Shown: one piece after another, positions 8,299-17,246 of the stretch
Layout: each line of letters begins with the position of its first letter
Position numbering within the stretch: the stretch's first letter is position 1
Source: Paenibacillus sp. FSL H8-0079
GTDB taxonomy: Bacteria > Bacillota > Bacilli > Paenibacillales > Paenibacillaceae
NCBI RefSeq assembly: GCF_037991315.1
Contig: NZ_CP150300.1
Coordinates: 2,542,001 to 2,606,000 of the forward strand
Direction: 5' to 3'
Length of the DNA: 64,000 bases
The notes under the pieces: model-generated
Database searches by the model: none
Told to the model about the DNA's origin: nothing
Seen by the model: the letters and a program-made list of their open reading frames with translations, nothing else
Made by a program: the position numbers and the translations under genes

Positions 8299-9555
8299 AT
8301 GAAGGCAGAAATCATTGCAGTTGGCACAGAGCTACTGCTTGGACAAATCGTCAATACCAATGCCAGATACCTATCCCGTGAATTGGCTGCGATGGGGATC
8401 GATGTATATTTCCAAACGGTGGTTGGGGATAACCTGAATCGGCTCAGTGAAGCCATTCGCATTGCGCAGGGCCGCGCAGACGTTATTTTATTCTCCGGCG
8501 GCATTGGGCCTACCCAAGATGATCTGACCAAGGATGCGCTTGCAGCTGTTCTTAACCGGAAATTGCATATCGATCGAATGGCTATGGACAAAATCGAGAG
8601 CTTTTTCAGAGATCGTAATGTCGATATGACAGAGAATAACCGACGTCAGGCGATCGTTATTGATGGCGGGACACCTCTGGCCAATGAAACAGGTCTTGCG
8701 GCAGGAAATGCGATCTCTGACAATGATAAATATTATGTTGTGATGCCTGGACCACCTAAAGAGCTGATTCCAATGTTTGAACAGGAAGTCAAGCCTTGGC
8801 TGTTCCAGCATGTACTCACAGAAGAAATGCCGATCTATTCCCGAATGCTCAAATTCGCAGGTATTGGTGAATCTGCTCTGGAAGATCGACTTCTGGATCT
8901 GATTGACGCGCAGACAGACCCTACGATTGCTCCTTACGCGAGCGAAGGTGAAGTTACAGTACGTGTCTCCACCAAGGCCGCCAGTGAGGGAGAGGCGAAG
9001 CTGAAGCTGGATGCGATGGAGGTCCAGATTCGGGAGCGTTTGACAGAACATCTCTACGCGAACGAGGATGTGCCTATAGAGTACACAATTGTAACTATGA
9101 TGTCTGACATGGGTCTGACGCTTAGCGCTGCTGAGAGCTGTACAGGAGGGCTTGTCATGCAAAGTCTGACTTCTGTACCCGGAAGTGCGTCGATGCTTAA
9201 AGGTGGCATTGTGTGTTACTCCAATGAAATTAAAGAAAAGCTGCTGAATGTGCCTCATGATTATCTGGAAGGTGAAGATGCACCTGGGGCAGTAAGTCCG
9301 GAGGTTGCAAAAGTGCTTGCCGAACAGATCCGCATGATTGGCGATGCTGACTTTGGCCTGGCCGTTACCGGTGTAGCTGGACCGGGATATTCAGAACGCA
9401 AGCCACCTGGACTTGTCTTTATTGCTCTTGCTGAACGTGGAAAAGAAACGGAAATTCATGAGCTGCGCATCAATGGTAATCGTGAGACGGTTCGCATTCG
9501 TTCAGCTAAAGCGATTCTCTATCGCTTATGGCAAAAACTTGTGGCAATGGATTGA
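8299..9555 (+). CDS. cinA: CinA-family protein with C-terminal nicotinamide-nucleotide amidase domain
   Basis: 418 residues from ATG 8299, directly behind ACAAGGAGGATGCTCA. The N-terminal MoCF-type domain (AEIIAVGTELLLGQIVNT; FSGGIGPTQDDLTKD) precedes the C-terminal PncC/CinA domain (LSAAESCTGGLVMQSLTSVPG; VTGVAGPGYSERKPPGLVF). The C-domain deamidates NMN, while the N-domain family hydrolyses ADP-ribose-like nucleotides. In Bacillus cinA is competence-induced and lies upstream of recA, as here. A terminator separates it from recA, although read-through is known in related organisms. Confidence 0.93.
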   Translation: MKAEIIAVGTELLLGQIVNTNARYLSRELAAMGIDVYFQTVVGDNLNRLSEAIRIAQGRADVILFSGGIGPTQDDLTKDALAAVLNRKLHIDRMAMDKIESFFRDRNVDMTENNRRQAIVIDGGTPLANETGLAAGNAISDNDKYYVVMPGPPKELIPMFEQEVKPWLFQHVLTEEMPIYSRMLKFAGIGESALEDRLLDLIDAQTDPTIAPYASEGEVTVRVSTKAASEGEAKLKLDAMEVQIRERLTEHLYANEDVPIEYTIVTMMSDMGLTLSAAESCTGGLVMQSLTSVPGSASMLKGGIVCYSNEIKEKLLNVPHDYLEGEDAPGAVSPEVAKVLAEQIRMIGDADFGLAVTGVAGPGYSERKPPGLVFIALAERGKETEIHELRINGNRETVRIRSAKAILYRLWQKLVAMD

Positions 9556-9613
9556 TTAGTTAACCACTTGGATTGCATTTATAGTTCCAAGCAAGTATAA
9601 TTAAGGAAGACGG

Positions 9614-9660
9614 AAGAACCGTAGAATTAGGCTTTACAGCCTTGTTTACGGTTCTTTTTT
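9614..9660 (+). terminator. Intrinsic terminator between cinA and recA
   Basis: Outer stem AAGAACCGTA (9614-9623) with TACGGTTCTT (9647-9656), an inner AGGC/GCCT helix, and a T run. Confidence 0.8.
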
Positions 9661-9715
9661 CTGTTTAATGGAAAGTTTCTTAGAGGAAGAGGCGCCTCGG
9701 CCTTTACAAAAAAAA

Positions 9716-9767
9716 CGAATGTATGTTCGAAAAAAAGCTTGGCAAACGTGTTAAAACAAGGTATCAT
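9716..9767 (+). promoter_or_regulatory. LexA (SOS) box and recA promoter
   Basis: CGAATGTATGTTCG at 9716-9729 matches the Gram-positive LexA box (CGAAC-N4-GTTCG type) with one change per half. Ten bases downstream is TTGGCA (9739-9744), a 17-base spacer and TATCAT (9762-9767). The geometry is that of a LexA-repressed recA promoter. Confidence 0.8.
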
Positions 9768-9798
9768 TATCTTATAAACAGTAAAGGGTGTGAGCTTA

Positions 9799-10863
9799 TT
9801 GTCAGACCGTCGTGCCGCGCTTGATATGGCGCTCCGTCAAATAGAGAAGCAATTTGGTAAAGGATCCATCATGAAACTGGGTGAGTCCACTCATATGAAC
9901 GTGGAAATTATTCCCAGCGGTTCCTTGGCTTTGGATATTGCATTAGGAACAGGCGGCTTGCCTAAAGGCCGTATTGTTGAAATATATGGACCTGAATCCT
10001 CTGGTAAAACAACCGTAGCATTGCATGCTATCGCTGAAGTACAAAGAGCGGGTGGACAAGCTGCATTTATCGATGCCGAGCATGCTCTTGACCCACAATA
10101 CGCAAGCAAATTGGGTGTTAATATTGATGAATTGCTTCTGTCTCAGCCAGATACGGGTGAGCAAGGGCTGGAAATTGCAGAAGCTCTTGTACGCAGTGGT
10201 GCAGTAGATATCGTCGTTATTGACTCTGTAGCCGCATTGGTTCCAAAAGCAGAGATTGAAGGCGAAATGGGTGATTCACACGTTGGTTTGCAAGCGCGTT
10301 TGATGTCTCAGGCGCTGCGTAAACTGTCTGGTGCAATCAGTAAATCCAAAACAATCGCAATCTTCATTAACCAGCTTCGTGAGAAAGTCGGCGTTATGTT
10401 TGGTAACCCGGAAACAACACCTGGTGGTCGTGCTCTGAAGTTTTATTCCACAGTACGTCTGGATGTGCGTCGTATTGAGAGTATCAAATCAGGCAATGAC
10501 ATGATTGGTAACCGTACTCGTATTAAAGTGGTGAAAAACAAAGTGGCACCTCCGTTTAAACAAGCGGAAGTGGATATCATGTATGGCGAGGGTATCTCGA
10601 GAGAAGGCAGTATCATTGACATTGGTACAGAGCTGGACATCGTTAATAAAAGTGGTGCATGGTACTCCTACGAAGGCGAGCGTTTAGGACAAGGCCGTGA
10701 GAACGCGAAGCAGTTCATGAAAGAGCATAAAGATATTGCTGACATCATTGAACAAAAAATTCGTGTAGCCAGTAACTTGGTTACTGCAGTCCCTGCGCCA
10801 ACTAGTGAAGAGCAACAAAAAGAAGCAGCAGAAGAACAAGAATTGTTTGAAATCAACGAGTAA
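9799..10863 (+). CDS. recA: Recombinase A
   Basis: 354 residues. TTG 9799 is chosen because AAAGGG at 9785 is correctly spaced and the family starts SDRxAALD; an upstream GTG at 9790 is too close to it. Walker A is GPESSGKTT, Walker B is [12 protein letters not shown], and the L1/L2 loops ([21 protein letters not shown] split by strands; [22 protein letters not shown] region) are intact. RecA forms filaments on single-stranded DNA, exchanges strands, and triggers LexA self-cleavage. The acidic C-terminal tail ([18 protein letters not shown]) is typical. It has its own SOS promoter. Confidence 0.97.
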   Translation: MSDRRAALDMALRQIEKQFGKGSIMKLGESTHMNVEIIPSGSLALDIALGTGGLPKGRIVEIYGPESSGKTTVALHAIAEVQRAGGQAAFIDAEHALDPQYASKLGVNIDELLLSQPDTGEQGLEIAEALVRSGAVDIVVIDSVAALVPKAEIEGEMGDSHVGLQARLMSQALRKLSGAISKSKTIAIFINQLREKVGVMFGNPETTPGGRALKFYSTVRLDVRRIESIKSGNDMIGNRTRIKVVKNKVAPPFKQAEVDIMYGEGISREGSIIDIGTELDIVNKSGAWYSYEGERLGQGRENAKQFMKEHKDIADIIEQKIRVASNLVTAVPAPTSEEQQKEAAEEQELFEINE

Positions 10864-10874
10864 TCCTCCTGATT

Positions 10875-11021
10875 CCTCCCTTACAGGGAGGTACCCGAGG
10901 GTGTTGCCCTCTGGACTTCGTAAACTTGTCTGATTGAGCTTGGCTCGATCTGGATAAGAGATTATGGTGGGAGTGCTCTCGTTGTCTAACAGCCCCTGTC
11001 CCAATGGACAGGGGCTGTTAG
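10875..11021 (+). other. Three successive hairpins in the recA-recX spacer
   Basis: Helix 1 is CCTCCCT/AGGGAGG (10875-10891, 3-base loop). Helix 2 is GAGGG/CCCTC immediately after. Helix 3 is a perfect 16-bp stem, CTAACAGCCCCTGTCC (10986-11001) with its complement (11006-11021) around the loop CAAT. Helix 3 has no T run after it, so it is not a standard terminator. The helices could protect the recA 3' end, form part of a small RNA, or be a repeat element. Confidence 0.55.
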
Positions 11022-11055
11022 CACGCTGACTGTCAGCGGTAAGTGTAGAGATAAA

Positions 11056-11082
11056 GGTCGGGCTGAGTTCCCGGCCTTTTGT
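11056..11082 (+). terminator. Terminator-like hairpin before recX
   Basis: GGTCGGG (11056-11062) pairs with CCCGGCC (11070-11076, one G-U), followed by TTTTG. Confidence 0.65.
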
Positions 11083-11157
11083 ATTAGCATTCGCTGTCTT
11101 CTGTGAAGATGCGCTTAGTGTAGTCAAAATGAAAATGTTATGAAAGGGGAGACCTGA

Positions 11158-11895
11158 ATGGATCAACATGACGAGGATTTATATGAAGAAGCAGAACAGG
11201 ATGGCCTATCCCAATTTCCGGACAACGAAGAACTTATTATTACACGTGTAGAACGAACGAAGAGCAGGCAAGCTCGTTATCGAATCACTTTTGGCATCCA
11301 CTCCATTACGGTTCTTGAAGATGTAATGATTAAATACAGGATGACGCAAGGCAATACGTTCATGAAAAAGGATCTGGAAGAAATCATTTTAGCTGACGAG
11401 CGACAGCGGACGTATGCACAGTCTCTGCGCTTTTTGGAGCATAAACCGCGTACGCGTCATGAGTTAAGTCAGAAACTTCGGCAGAAGGAGTTTGCTGCAC
11501 CTTTGATTGAAGAGACGCTGGATCGGCTTGAGCAGGAGAACCTGGTGGATGACGATCTATTTGCGAAGGAATGGACAAGACAGCGTATGGAGGGCAAGCG
11601 GAAGGGAAAACTGTGGATAAGGCAAGAGCTGCGTCAAAAGGGCATTGCCAATGATCTCATTGTTGAGGCACTAGAGGGTATTAGTACAGATGCGGAATTT
11701 GAGACTGCTCTGAGCGCCGGACGCAAAAAGTGGAATCAGGTCAAAGGGGACGTCAAAGAGAAGAAACATAAAACGCTTCCCTTCCTAATGAGACGTGGTT
11801 TTTCAATGGATATGGTGCGCCGGGTCGTGAATTGTTTAATTGAAGAAGATGAGGCTGGAGACCCTGAAGATGACGAAGCGTTGTTATGGGATTAG
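11158..11895 (+). CDS. recX: RecX, regulator of RecA
   Basis: 245 residues from ATG 11158 behind GAAAGGGGAGA. Three-helix RecX repeats are visible: YAQSLRFLEHKPRTRHELSQ, ENLVDDDLFAKEWTRQRM and the repeat ending FLMRRGFSMDMVRRVV. RecX binds in the RecA filament groove and modulates its ATPase and stability. The protein has an extra acidic N-terminus (DEDLYEEAEQ) and an acidic C-terminus. It lies 3' of recA but behind a terminator, so its expression is probably lower than or partly independent of recA. Confidence 0.9.
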   Translation: MDQHDEDLYEEAEQDGLSQFPDNEELIITRVERTKSRQARYRITFGIHSITVLEDVMIKYRMTQGNTFMKKDLEEIILADERQRTYAQSLRFLEHKPRTRHELSQKLRQKEFAAPLIEETLDRLEQENLVDDDLFAKEWTRQRMEGKRKGKLWIRQELRQKGIANDLIVEALEGISTDAEFETALSAGRKKWNQVKGDVKEKKHKTLPFLMRRGFSMDMVRRVVNCLIEEDEAGDPEDDEALLWD

Positions 11896-11923
11896 CAGAC
11901 TAGAGTCTCTATACTGCATTCTC

Positions 11924-11953
11924 TTGACAATTTCTTTCGTCAAATACTAAAAT
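11924..11953 (+). promoter_or_regulatory. Sigma-A promoter upstream of rny; contents of the 310-base gap
   Basis: TTGACA (11924-11929), 18 bases and TAAAAT (11948-11953). The gap 11896-12205 otherwise holds a leader of about 240 bases with a small CGGCG/CGCCG hairpin near 12097-12111. No convincing gene is seen in it. The long leader before rny could serve autoregulation of the mRNA. Confidence 0.6.
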
Positions 11954-12205
11954 GGACATGAGTCTGTAAGAAATGGACAACCCTTTTTCCTTCCAAAAAA
12001 GCGGTTTCGGTTTCTTAAGATTTATACCATTCTTAATTATGGGTTCGCTGGAAACAGTGAATAGTACGTGGAAACATGTACATGTGAAATGAAAATCGGC
12101 GGGGGATCGCCGTGAGTATTCGTTATTCCCAAACATATGTAAGGTTTGAAAACTGCAAATTGACCCAAGGAATGCCTTGGAGGAACCAACGAGGAGGTGA
12201 ACAGT

Positions 12206-13747
12206 ATGAATCCTGCAATCACGATCGCTCTCGTTGTGGCCGCGCTAATCATTGGGTTCGGAGTAGGGTATTTTATTCGCAAATCTCTTGCAGAGGCTAA
12301 AATCTCTAGTGCGGAACAAGCTGCCGTACAAATCGTGGAGAACGCGAAGAAAGAGGCAGAGGCACTGAAGAAAGAAACGGTGCTGGAAGCGAAGGATGAA
12401 ATCCATCGCATTCGTGCTGAAGCTGAAAAAGACACTCGTGAACGTCGGAATGAAATTCAACGACAAGAAAGACGATTGTTGCAAAAAGAAGAGTCGCTGG
12501 ATAAAAAATTGGAATCACTCGAACGTAAAGAAGAGCAAGTGGCTAACAAAGAGAAACGAATTGATGAGACTCAGCAGCAGATCGAAATGATCTACAAAAA
12601 CCAGGTGACGGAGCTGGAACGTATATCCAACCTCACTATGGAAGACGCACGCAGTATCATACTGTCCAACGTAGAACAGGAAGTTCGTCATGAGACGGCT
12701 CAAATGATCAAGGACATTGAACAACAAGCGAAGGAAGAAGCGGACAAAAAGTCCCGCGAGATTATTACACTCGCCATCCAACGTTGTGCGGCTGACCACG
12801 TAGCGGAAACAACCGTATCTGTTGTTACCCTGCCAAATGAAGAAATGAAAGGCCGGATTATCGGTCGTGAAGGACGTAACATCCGTGCGCTTGAAACCCT
12901 TACAGGGATTGACCTCATTATCGATGATACGCCAGAAGCTGTTATTCTGTCGGGCTTTGACCCGATTCGCCGTGAAATCGCCCGTACTGCCCTGGAGAAA
13001 CTGGTGGCTGATGGACGTATTCACCCGGCACGGATTGAAGAGATGGTTGAGAAATCCCGCAAGGAAGTGGATGAGCGCATCCGTGAATACGGTGAGCAAG
13101 CTACCTTTGAAGTGGGCGTGCATGGTCTGCATCCGGATCTGATCAAAATTTTGGGCCGGTTGAAGTTCCGTACAAGTTACGGTCAGAACGTCTTGAAACA
13201 TTCCATGGAAGTCGCTTATCTGGCTGGACTGATGGCTGGCGAACTCGGAGAAGACGTAACTCTGGCAAGACGTGCAGGTCTATTGCATGACATCGGTAAA
13301 GCGCTGGATCACGAAGTGGAAGGATCACACGTCGAAATTGGCGTGGAACTGGCGAAGAAATACAAAGAACATCCGGTTGTAATCAACAGTATCGCGTCCC
13401 ATCACGGAGATTGCGAAGCGACTTCGGTCATTGCCATGTTGGTTGGCGCAGCAGATGCGCTCTCCGCAGCAAGACCAGGCGCACGCCGCGAAACGCTGGA
13501 AACGTATATCAAACGACTGGAGAAGCTGGAAGAGATCTCAGAATCCTTCGAAGGTGTCGAGAAATCGTACGCCATTCAGGCCGGACGCGAAGTTCGCGTT
13601 ATGGTACAGCCTGAGAAGATCGATGATGCTGAAGCCTTCCGCTTAGCCCGTGACATCACGAAGATGATTGAGAATGAACTCGACTATCCGGGTCACATCA
13701 AAGTCACCGTCATCCGGGAAACCCGTGCGGTTGAATACGCAAAATAG
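12206..13747 (+). CDS. rny: Ribonuclease Y
   Basis: 513 residues from ATG 12206, behind GAGGAGG; GTG 12197 overlaps that site and is rejected. Order of parts: N-terminal membrane anchor ([19 protein letters not shown]), a long charged coiled coil (about 30-190), a KH domain with [15 protein letters not shown] near residue 215, and an HD domain with the His-Asp pair in [11 protein letters not shown]. RNase Y is the membrane-bound endonuclease that starts bulk mRNA decay in Bacilli. In Bacillus it neighbours ymdB and spoVS, as here. Confidence 0.96.
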   Translation: MNPAITIALVVAALIIGFGVGYFIRKSLAEAKISSAEQAAVQIVENAKKEAEALKKETVLEAKDEIHRIRAEAEKDTRERRNEIQRQERRLLQKEESLDKKLESLERKEEQVANKEKRIDETQQQIEMIYKNQVTELERISNLTMEDARSIILSNVEQEVRHETAQMIKDIEQQAKEEADKKSREIITLAIQRCAADHVAETTVSVVTLPNEEMKGRIIGREGRNIRALETLTGIDLIIDDTPEAVILSGFDPIRREIARTALEKLVADGRIHPARIEEMVEKSRKEVDERIREYGEQATFEVGVHGLHPDLIKILGRLKFRTSYGQNVLKHSMEVAYLAGLMAGELGEDVTLARRAGLLHDIGKALDHEVEGSHVEIGVELAKKYKEHPVVINSIASHHGDCEATSVIAMLVGAADALSAARPGARRETLETYIKRLEKLEEISESFEGVEKSYAIQAGREVRVMVQPEKIDDAEAFRLARDITKMIENELDYPGHIKVTVIRETRAVEYAK

Positions 13748-13755
13748 AGCAAAAC

Positions 13756-13820
13756 GGAAAAGTGGCCGCAGTAGTGGGCCACTTTTCCTGTTGATAGCCT
13801 GTTAAAAGGCTTTTTGTACA
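13756..13820 (+). terminator. Two tandem terminator-like hairpins after rny
   Basis: The first is a 12-bp stem GGAAAAGTGGCC (13756-13767) with GGCCACTTTTCC (13777-13788). The second is AGCCT-GTTAAA-AGGCT followed by TTTTTG near 13796-13817. Confidence 0.7.
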
Positions 13821-13850
13821 AACTAACAAATTATGGAGCATGAGATAGAG

Positions 13851-13892
13851 TCCTGCAAAGGTTCAACATTCGAAGAAGAGGACTTTGCAGGA
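13851..13892 (+). promoter_or_regulatory. Inverted repeat in the ymdB leader
   Basis: TCCTGCAAAG (13851-13860) is perfectly repeated in inverse as CTTTGCAGGA (13883-13892). It ends only 4 bases before the GAGGAGG ribosome binding site of ymdB, so a hairpin or a bound protein there could affect ymdB translation. Confidence 0.5.
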
Positions 13893-13911
13893 ATTGAGGA
13901 GGCAGTAATCA

Positions 13912-14706
13912 ATGAAAGTTTTGTTTATTGGTGACATTGTAGGCAACGTGGGACGTAAAGCATTAAAGGAAAATTTACCGTACCTGAAATCGAAGTATAA
14001 GCCACATGTGGTCATTGTAAATGGTGAAAATGCGGCAGCGGGTCGCGGAATTACCGGTGCAATCGCGAATGAGTTTTTCAACTGGGGTGTACATGGTATT
14101 ACACTTGGTAATCATACCTGGGACAATAAGGATATTTTTGATTTTATAGATGATGAGCCGCGCATGATTCGTCCAGCGAACTTTCCACCAGGAACACCCG
14201 GACGAGGATACACGGTTGTCAAAGGTGAAGGAAAAGAGCTAGCGATTGTCAATCTGCAAGGAAGAACGTTCCTGCCTGCCCTGGATTGTCCATTCCGTGT
14301 GGCTGATGAGATTGTAGACGAGCTACGCCAAGACTATAAATGTATTCTGGTCGATATGCATGCCGAAGCGACGTCAGAAAAGATTGCCATGGGATGGCAT
14401 CTGGATGGACGTGCGTCGCTCGTTGTAGGTACACATACGCATGTGCAGAGTAACGATGATCGGATTTTGCCTGGAGGAACGGCTTACTTGACAGATGCGG
14501 GCATGGTAGGGCCGCGTGACGGCATATTGGGCATGGAGCGTGAGGCCGTACTACGTAAGTTCTACACTCAGCTCCCTGTACGTTTCGTTGTGGATGACGG
14601 CAAATGGCATTTCCATGGTGTCTTAGTAGAAATTGATGAAGCCACAGGTGCGGCAACACGCATCGAAAAAATTCGTCTGATGGAGGACGAGTGGCGCATG
14701 GAATAG
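13912..14706 (+). CDS. ymdB: YmdB metallophosphoesterase (2',3'-cyclic nucleotide phosphodiesterase)
   Basis: 264 residues from ATG 13912. Metal-binding motifs are FIGDIVGNVGR (Asp), IVNGENAAAGRG (Asn and Glu), TLGNHTWDN (Asn-His), VDMHAEATSEK (His) and GTHTHVQSND (His-x-His). YmdB of B. subtilis hydrolyses cyclic nucleotide monophosphates and switches cells between motility and biofilm programmes. It influences RNase Y activity, which suits its place right after rny. Length matches the family. Confidence 0.93.
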   Translation: MKVLFIGDIVGNVGRKALKENLPYLKSKYKPHVVIVNGENAAAGRGITGAIANEFFNWGVHGITLGNHTWDNKDIFDFIDDEPRMIRPANFPPGTPGRGYTVVKGEGKELAIVNLQGRTFLPALDCPFRVADEIVDELRQDYKCILVDMHAEATSEKIAMGWHLDGRASLVVGTHTHVQSNDDRILPGGTAYLTDAGMVGPRDGILGMEREAVLRKFYTQLPVRFVVDDGKWHFHGVLVEIDEATGAATRIEKIRLMEDEWRME

Positions 14707-14746
14707 GGGTATTGTCCCATTTTGCAGGGAAACCCGTCTAAAAAGA

Positions 14747-14771
14747 AGGAATTTTTTTGCCTCCCGCGAAT
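14747..14771 (+). promoter_or_regulatory. Sigma-H type promoter upstream of spoVS
   Basis: AGGAATT (14747-14753), 13 bases and CGAAT (14767-14771) match the sigma-H consensus (AGGAWWT, 12-14 bases, RGAAT) apart from the first base of the -10. spoVS in B. subtilis is known to be sigma-H dependent, which strengthens the call. Confidence 0.65.
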
Positions 14772-14823
14772 AACATCTAGTAAGTGGAAACAAACTTTCA
14801 ACATTCCCAGGGAGGTACTTACC

Positions 14824-15084
14824 ATGGATGTATTAAAAGTTTCAGCAAAGTCCAATCCTAATTCTGTAGCCGGCGCTCTTGCAGGGGTTCTTCGTGAACG
14901 TGGAAATGCTGAACTGCAGGCAATTGGAGCGGGAGCACTGAACCAAGCCATCAAAGCGGTAGCAATAGCCCGGGGATTTGTAGCACCAAGCGGAGTTGAC
15001 CTGATTTGTATTCCAGCTTTTACAGACATTGTGATCGACGGCGAGGACCGAACGGCCATTAAGCTGATTGTGGAGCCCAGATAA
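14824..15084 (+). CDS. spoVS: Stage V sporulation protein S
   Basis: 86 residues from ATG 14824 behind GGGAGGT. The sequence is the almost invariant SpoVS: VLKVSAKSNPNSVAGALAG, GNAELQAIGAGALNQAIKA and the C-terminal DGEDRTAIKLIVEPR. SpoVS is a small Alba-like protein needed for spore coat assembly and for progress past stage V in B. subtilis. The frame is open upstream, but sequence conservation begins at this ATG. Confidence 0.96.
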   Translation: MDVLKVSAKSNPNSVAGALAGVLRERGNAELQAIGAGALNQAIKAVAIARGFVAPSGVDLICIPAFTDIVIDGEDRTAIKLIVEPR

Positions 15085-15102
15085 TACATGCAGTATGCAT
15101 TG

Positions 15103-15136
15103 AACCTGTTTACGATGATGTAGACAGGTTTTTTTG
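15103..15136 (+). terminator. Intrinsic terminator after spoVS
   Basis: AACCTGT-T-TAC pairs with GTA-G-ACAGGTT (15103-15130), followed by a run of T. Confidence 0.8.
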
Positions 15137-15174
15137 CGTTTTTTTTGTAACAAAATATAAAAGGAGGGTTAACG

Positions 15175-16167
15175 ATGTCCTTGTCGGATTGGCGTGTAGC
15201 TGATTTACACTGTGATGCACTGAGCAAAATATTGATGCAGCCTGCTCTTTCATTCGAAGATGCTCCACAACTGGATGTGAATTTGCAACGCTTGAAAGAC
15301 GGTAAAGTAGGCTTGCAGGCTTTCGCCATCTACTTGCCTGAAGTACTTGGCAGTGGCAAGTTTGAACATGTGATGGGGCAATTGGAGATCTATCGTAAGC
15401 GTGTAGAGAGAAGCCAGAAGCTGCCTGACGGCACACAGACGTTGTTATGGCGTGAACAGGTGGCTCAGGTGGGTCAAACAGAGGGTCCGTGGGGATTAAT
15501 CACACTGGAGGGTGTAGACGGTCTGGAAGGCAACCTGTTCTATCTGGAGTTATGTTATCAGATGGGCGTTCGAATTGTTGGACTTACGTGGAACTATTCC
15601 AATTGGGCGGCTGATGGAATTATGGAGAAGCGTGGAGCGGGTCTGACCGAGAAGGGAAAGGAACTGGTACGTCGGTGTAACAAAATCGGAATACTGTTAG
15701 ATGTGTCACATCTGACGGAAAAAGGTTTCTGGGAACTGACTGACTTGAGTGAACGTCCTTTTATCGCTTCCCATTCCAACAGCTATAGCGTATGTCCGCA
15801 TGTGCGTAATCTGAAAGATGATCAGATTCAGGCCATCATTGCCCGAGAAGGGCGGATCGGACTAACCTTTGTCCCTTGGTTTGTTAAACAGGAAGGGGAA
15901 GTGCATATAGAAGACCTGCTACCTCATATCGAGCAGATCTGTTCTCTCGGCGGGCAGCATCATCTGATGATGGGGTCTGATTTTGATGGAATTTCATCGT
16001 ACATTGAGGGACTCGAACATGCAGGGCATTACCCGAGACTGACGGAAATCCTGCTCAAACATTATGATGAACAATTGGTACGTGGCTGGTTGTGGGGGAA
16101 TGCCATGAGTTATCTGGGGGAACACTTGCCAGAGAGCAATCCGCAGATGAATGGGGCTTCCTTGTAA
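15175..16167 (+). CDS. Membrane dipeptidase-like metallopeptidase (peptidase M19)
   Basis: 330 residues from ATG 15175 behind AAAGGAGGG. M19 hallmarks are the first metal ligands in VADLHCDALSK (H-x-D), the bridging glutamate in LITLEGVDGL, IASHSNSYSV (His region) and MGSDFDGI near the C-terminus. Family members are zinc dipeptidases that split dipeptides, including those with a C-terminal D-amino acid. No signal peptide is visible, so it is cytoplasmic, possibly acting in peptidoglycan peptide recycling. It appears to be monocistronic. Confidence 0.88.
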   Translation: MSLSDWRVADLHCDALSKILMQPALSFEDAPQLDVNLQRLKDGKVGLQAFAIYLPEVLGSGKFEHVMGQLEIYRKRVERSQKLPDGTQTLLWREQVAQVGQTEGPWGLITLEGVDGLEGNLFYLELCYQMGVRIVGLTWNYSNWAADGIMEKRGAGLTEKGKELVRRCNKIGILLDVSHLTEKGFWELTDLSERPFIASHSNSYSVCPHVRNLKDDQIQAIIAREGRIGLTFVPWFVKQEGEVHIEDLLPHIEQICSLGGQHHLMMGSDFDGISSYIEGLEHAGHYPRLTEILLKHYDEQLVRGWLWGNAMSYLGEHLPESNPQMNGASL

Positions 16168-16271
16168 TAGTGAAGTGCTGTGTGTGACTGAAAGGTTATA
16201 ATGAATTTTTCCAAATAAAGGCGGGAAATGATGGTGAAATATGTGTATTTCATGAATTTTCACCAGTTCGT

Positions 16272-16300
16272 TTTCATTTCACTTCAAAAAGGGGTATAAT
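16272..16300 (+). promoter_or_regulatory. Promoter of pduL
   Basis: TTTCAT (16272-16277), 17 bases and a perfect TATAAT (16295-16300), 60 bases before the pduL start. An inverted repeat GGTGAAA...TTTCACC lies just upstream (about 16233-16264). Confidence 0.6.
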
Positions 16301-16360
16301 ACCATTGGATTGTTAAGAGCCTGAGTACAGGCCATAGATAAACAAGGAGTGAAATTTACG

Positions 16361-16933
16361 ATGAGTAAAACAGTACCTGTGGGCGTATCTGCCCGTCACA
16401 TTCATGTATCCCAAGAGCACGTTGAAATTTTGTTTGGTAAAGGTTATGAACTGACTGAATTTAAAGCTCTGTCCCAGCCTGGCCAATACGCTGCTAACGA
16501 AACTGTAGCGGTAATTGGTTCGAAAGGACAGTTTGATAAAGTGCGTATCCTTGGACCTGTTCGCCCTGAAACGCAACTGGAGATCTCCATGACAGATTCA
16601 TTTGCCATTGGTGTTAAAGCACCTGTACGTGAATCCGGAAGCATTGAAGGCACACCGGGAATCACGATTAAAGGACCTGCTGGCGAAGTAACAATTGATA
16701 AAGGTGTTATCGTTGCTGCTCGTCACATCCACTTCCATACTTCTGACGCTGCTAAATGGGGTATCGAGGACAAACAATTGCTGAAAGTTCGCTTGAGTGG
16801 AGATCGTGGTCTGGTACTGGAAAATGTACTGGCTCGTGTATCCGATTCTTTCGCACTGGACATGCATATTGATACAGATGAAGCTAACGCTGCTGGCGCT
16901 CGTAATGGCGACACTGCTGAAATCATCGACTAA
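16361..16933 (+). CDS. pduL: Phosphate propanoyltransferase / phosphotransacylase PduL
   Basis: 190 residues from ATG 16361; GTG 16349 overlaps the AAGGAG site and is rejected. The two PduL domains each carry the zinc-binding His pair: VGVSARHIHVS near residue 10 and VIVAARHIHFH in the second half, with the conserved GPxGxVTI-type segment between. PduL converts acyl-CoA and phosphate to acyl-phosphate, here most likely acetyl-CoA to acetyl-phosphate since no microcompartment genes are nearby. No N-terminal encapsulation peptide is present, consistent with a cytosolic enzyme. Confidence 0.9.
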   Translation: MSKTVPVGVSARHIHVSQEHVEILFGKGYELTEFKALSQPGQYAANETVAVIGSKGQFDKVRILGPVRPETQLEISMTDSFAIGVKAPVRESGSIEGTPGITIKGPAGEVTIDKGVIVAARHIHFHTSDAAKWGIEDKQLLKVRLSGDRGLVLENVLARVSDSFALDMHIDTDEANAAGARNGDTAEIID

Positions 16934-16981
16934 TAACATGAACAGCCTTCAGCCGCGAATTACGCGGTCTGAATAACGTAT

Positions 16982-17046
16982 AAACCTGAGCACAGCCAAC
17001 GAGGTCGGTTAATTCCAACCCTGATGGCAAGGCTCAGGTTTTTTAT
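16982..17046 (+). terminator. Intrinsic terminator after pduL
   Basis: AAACCTGAGC (16982-16991) pairs with GCTCAGGTTT (17032-17041), enclosing a smaller GGTCGG/CCAACC helix, followed by a T-rich run. Confidence 0.75.
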
Positions 17047-17114
17047 TTGTTTTTGGAGAGTTCTTCTGAGCCTTGCAGGTTTCGGATTAGACGAAGGCGC
17101 ATGTGGTTTGGATG

Positions 17115-17143
17115 TGGAACTACAGCCCAATTCATGCTATAAT
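17115..17143 (+). promoter_or_regulatory. Extended -10 promoter upstream of miaB
   Basis: TGCTATAAT is an extended -10 with its hexamer at 17138-17143. The weak -35 TGGAAC at 17115-17120 is 17 bases away. It gives a leader of about 95 bases. Confidence 0.55.
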
Positions 17144-17246
17144 TTGCTGTAATGCTCTTTTGCTGTTCCAAGCAAGAAATTCATGTGGAACAGGGATGGA
17201 TGAACGATTTTTTATTAATAGAGGCTGTAAGGAGTGACCGAAGGAA

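Noticed and set aside
8488..9258. Antisense open frame of 256 codons inside cinA
   Set aside because: Its composition is that of a shadow frame and it has no start signal or domain.
12515..13201. Antisense open frame of 228 codons inside rny
   Set aside because: It is Phe/Leu/His-rich as expected from the complement of a coiled-coil gene, and rny is certain.
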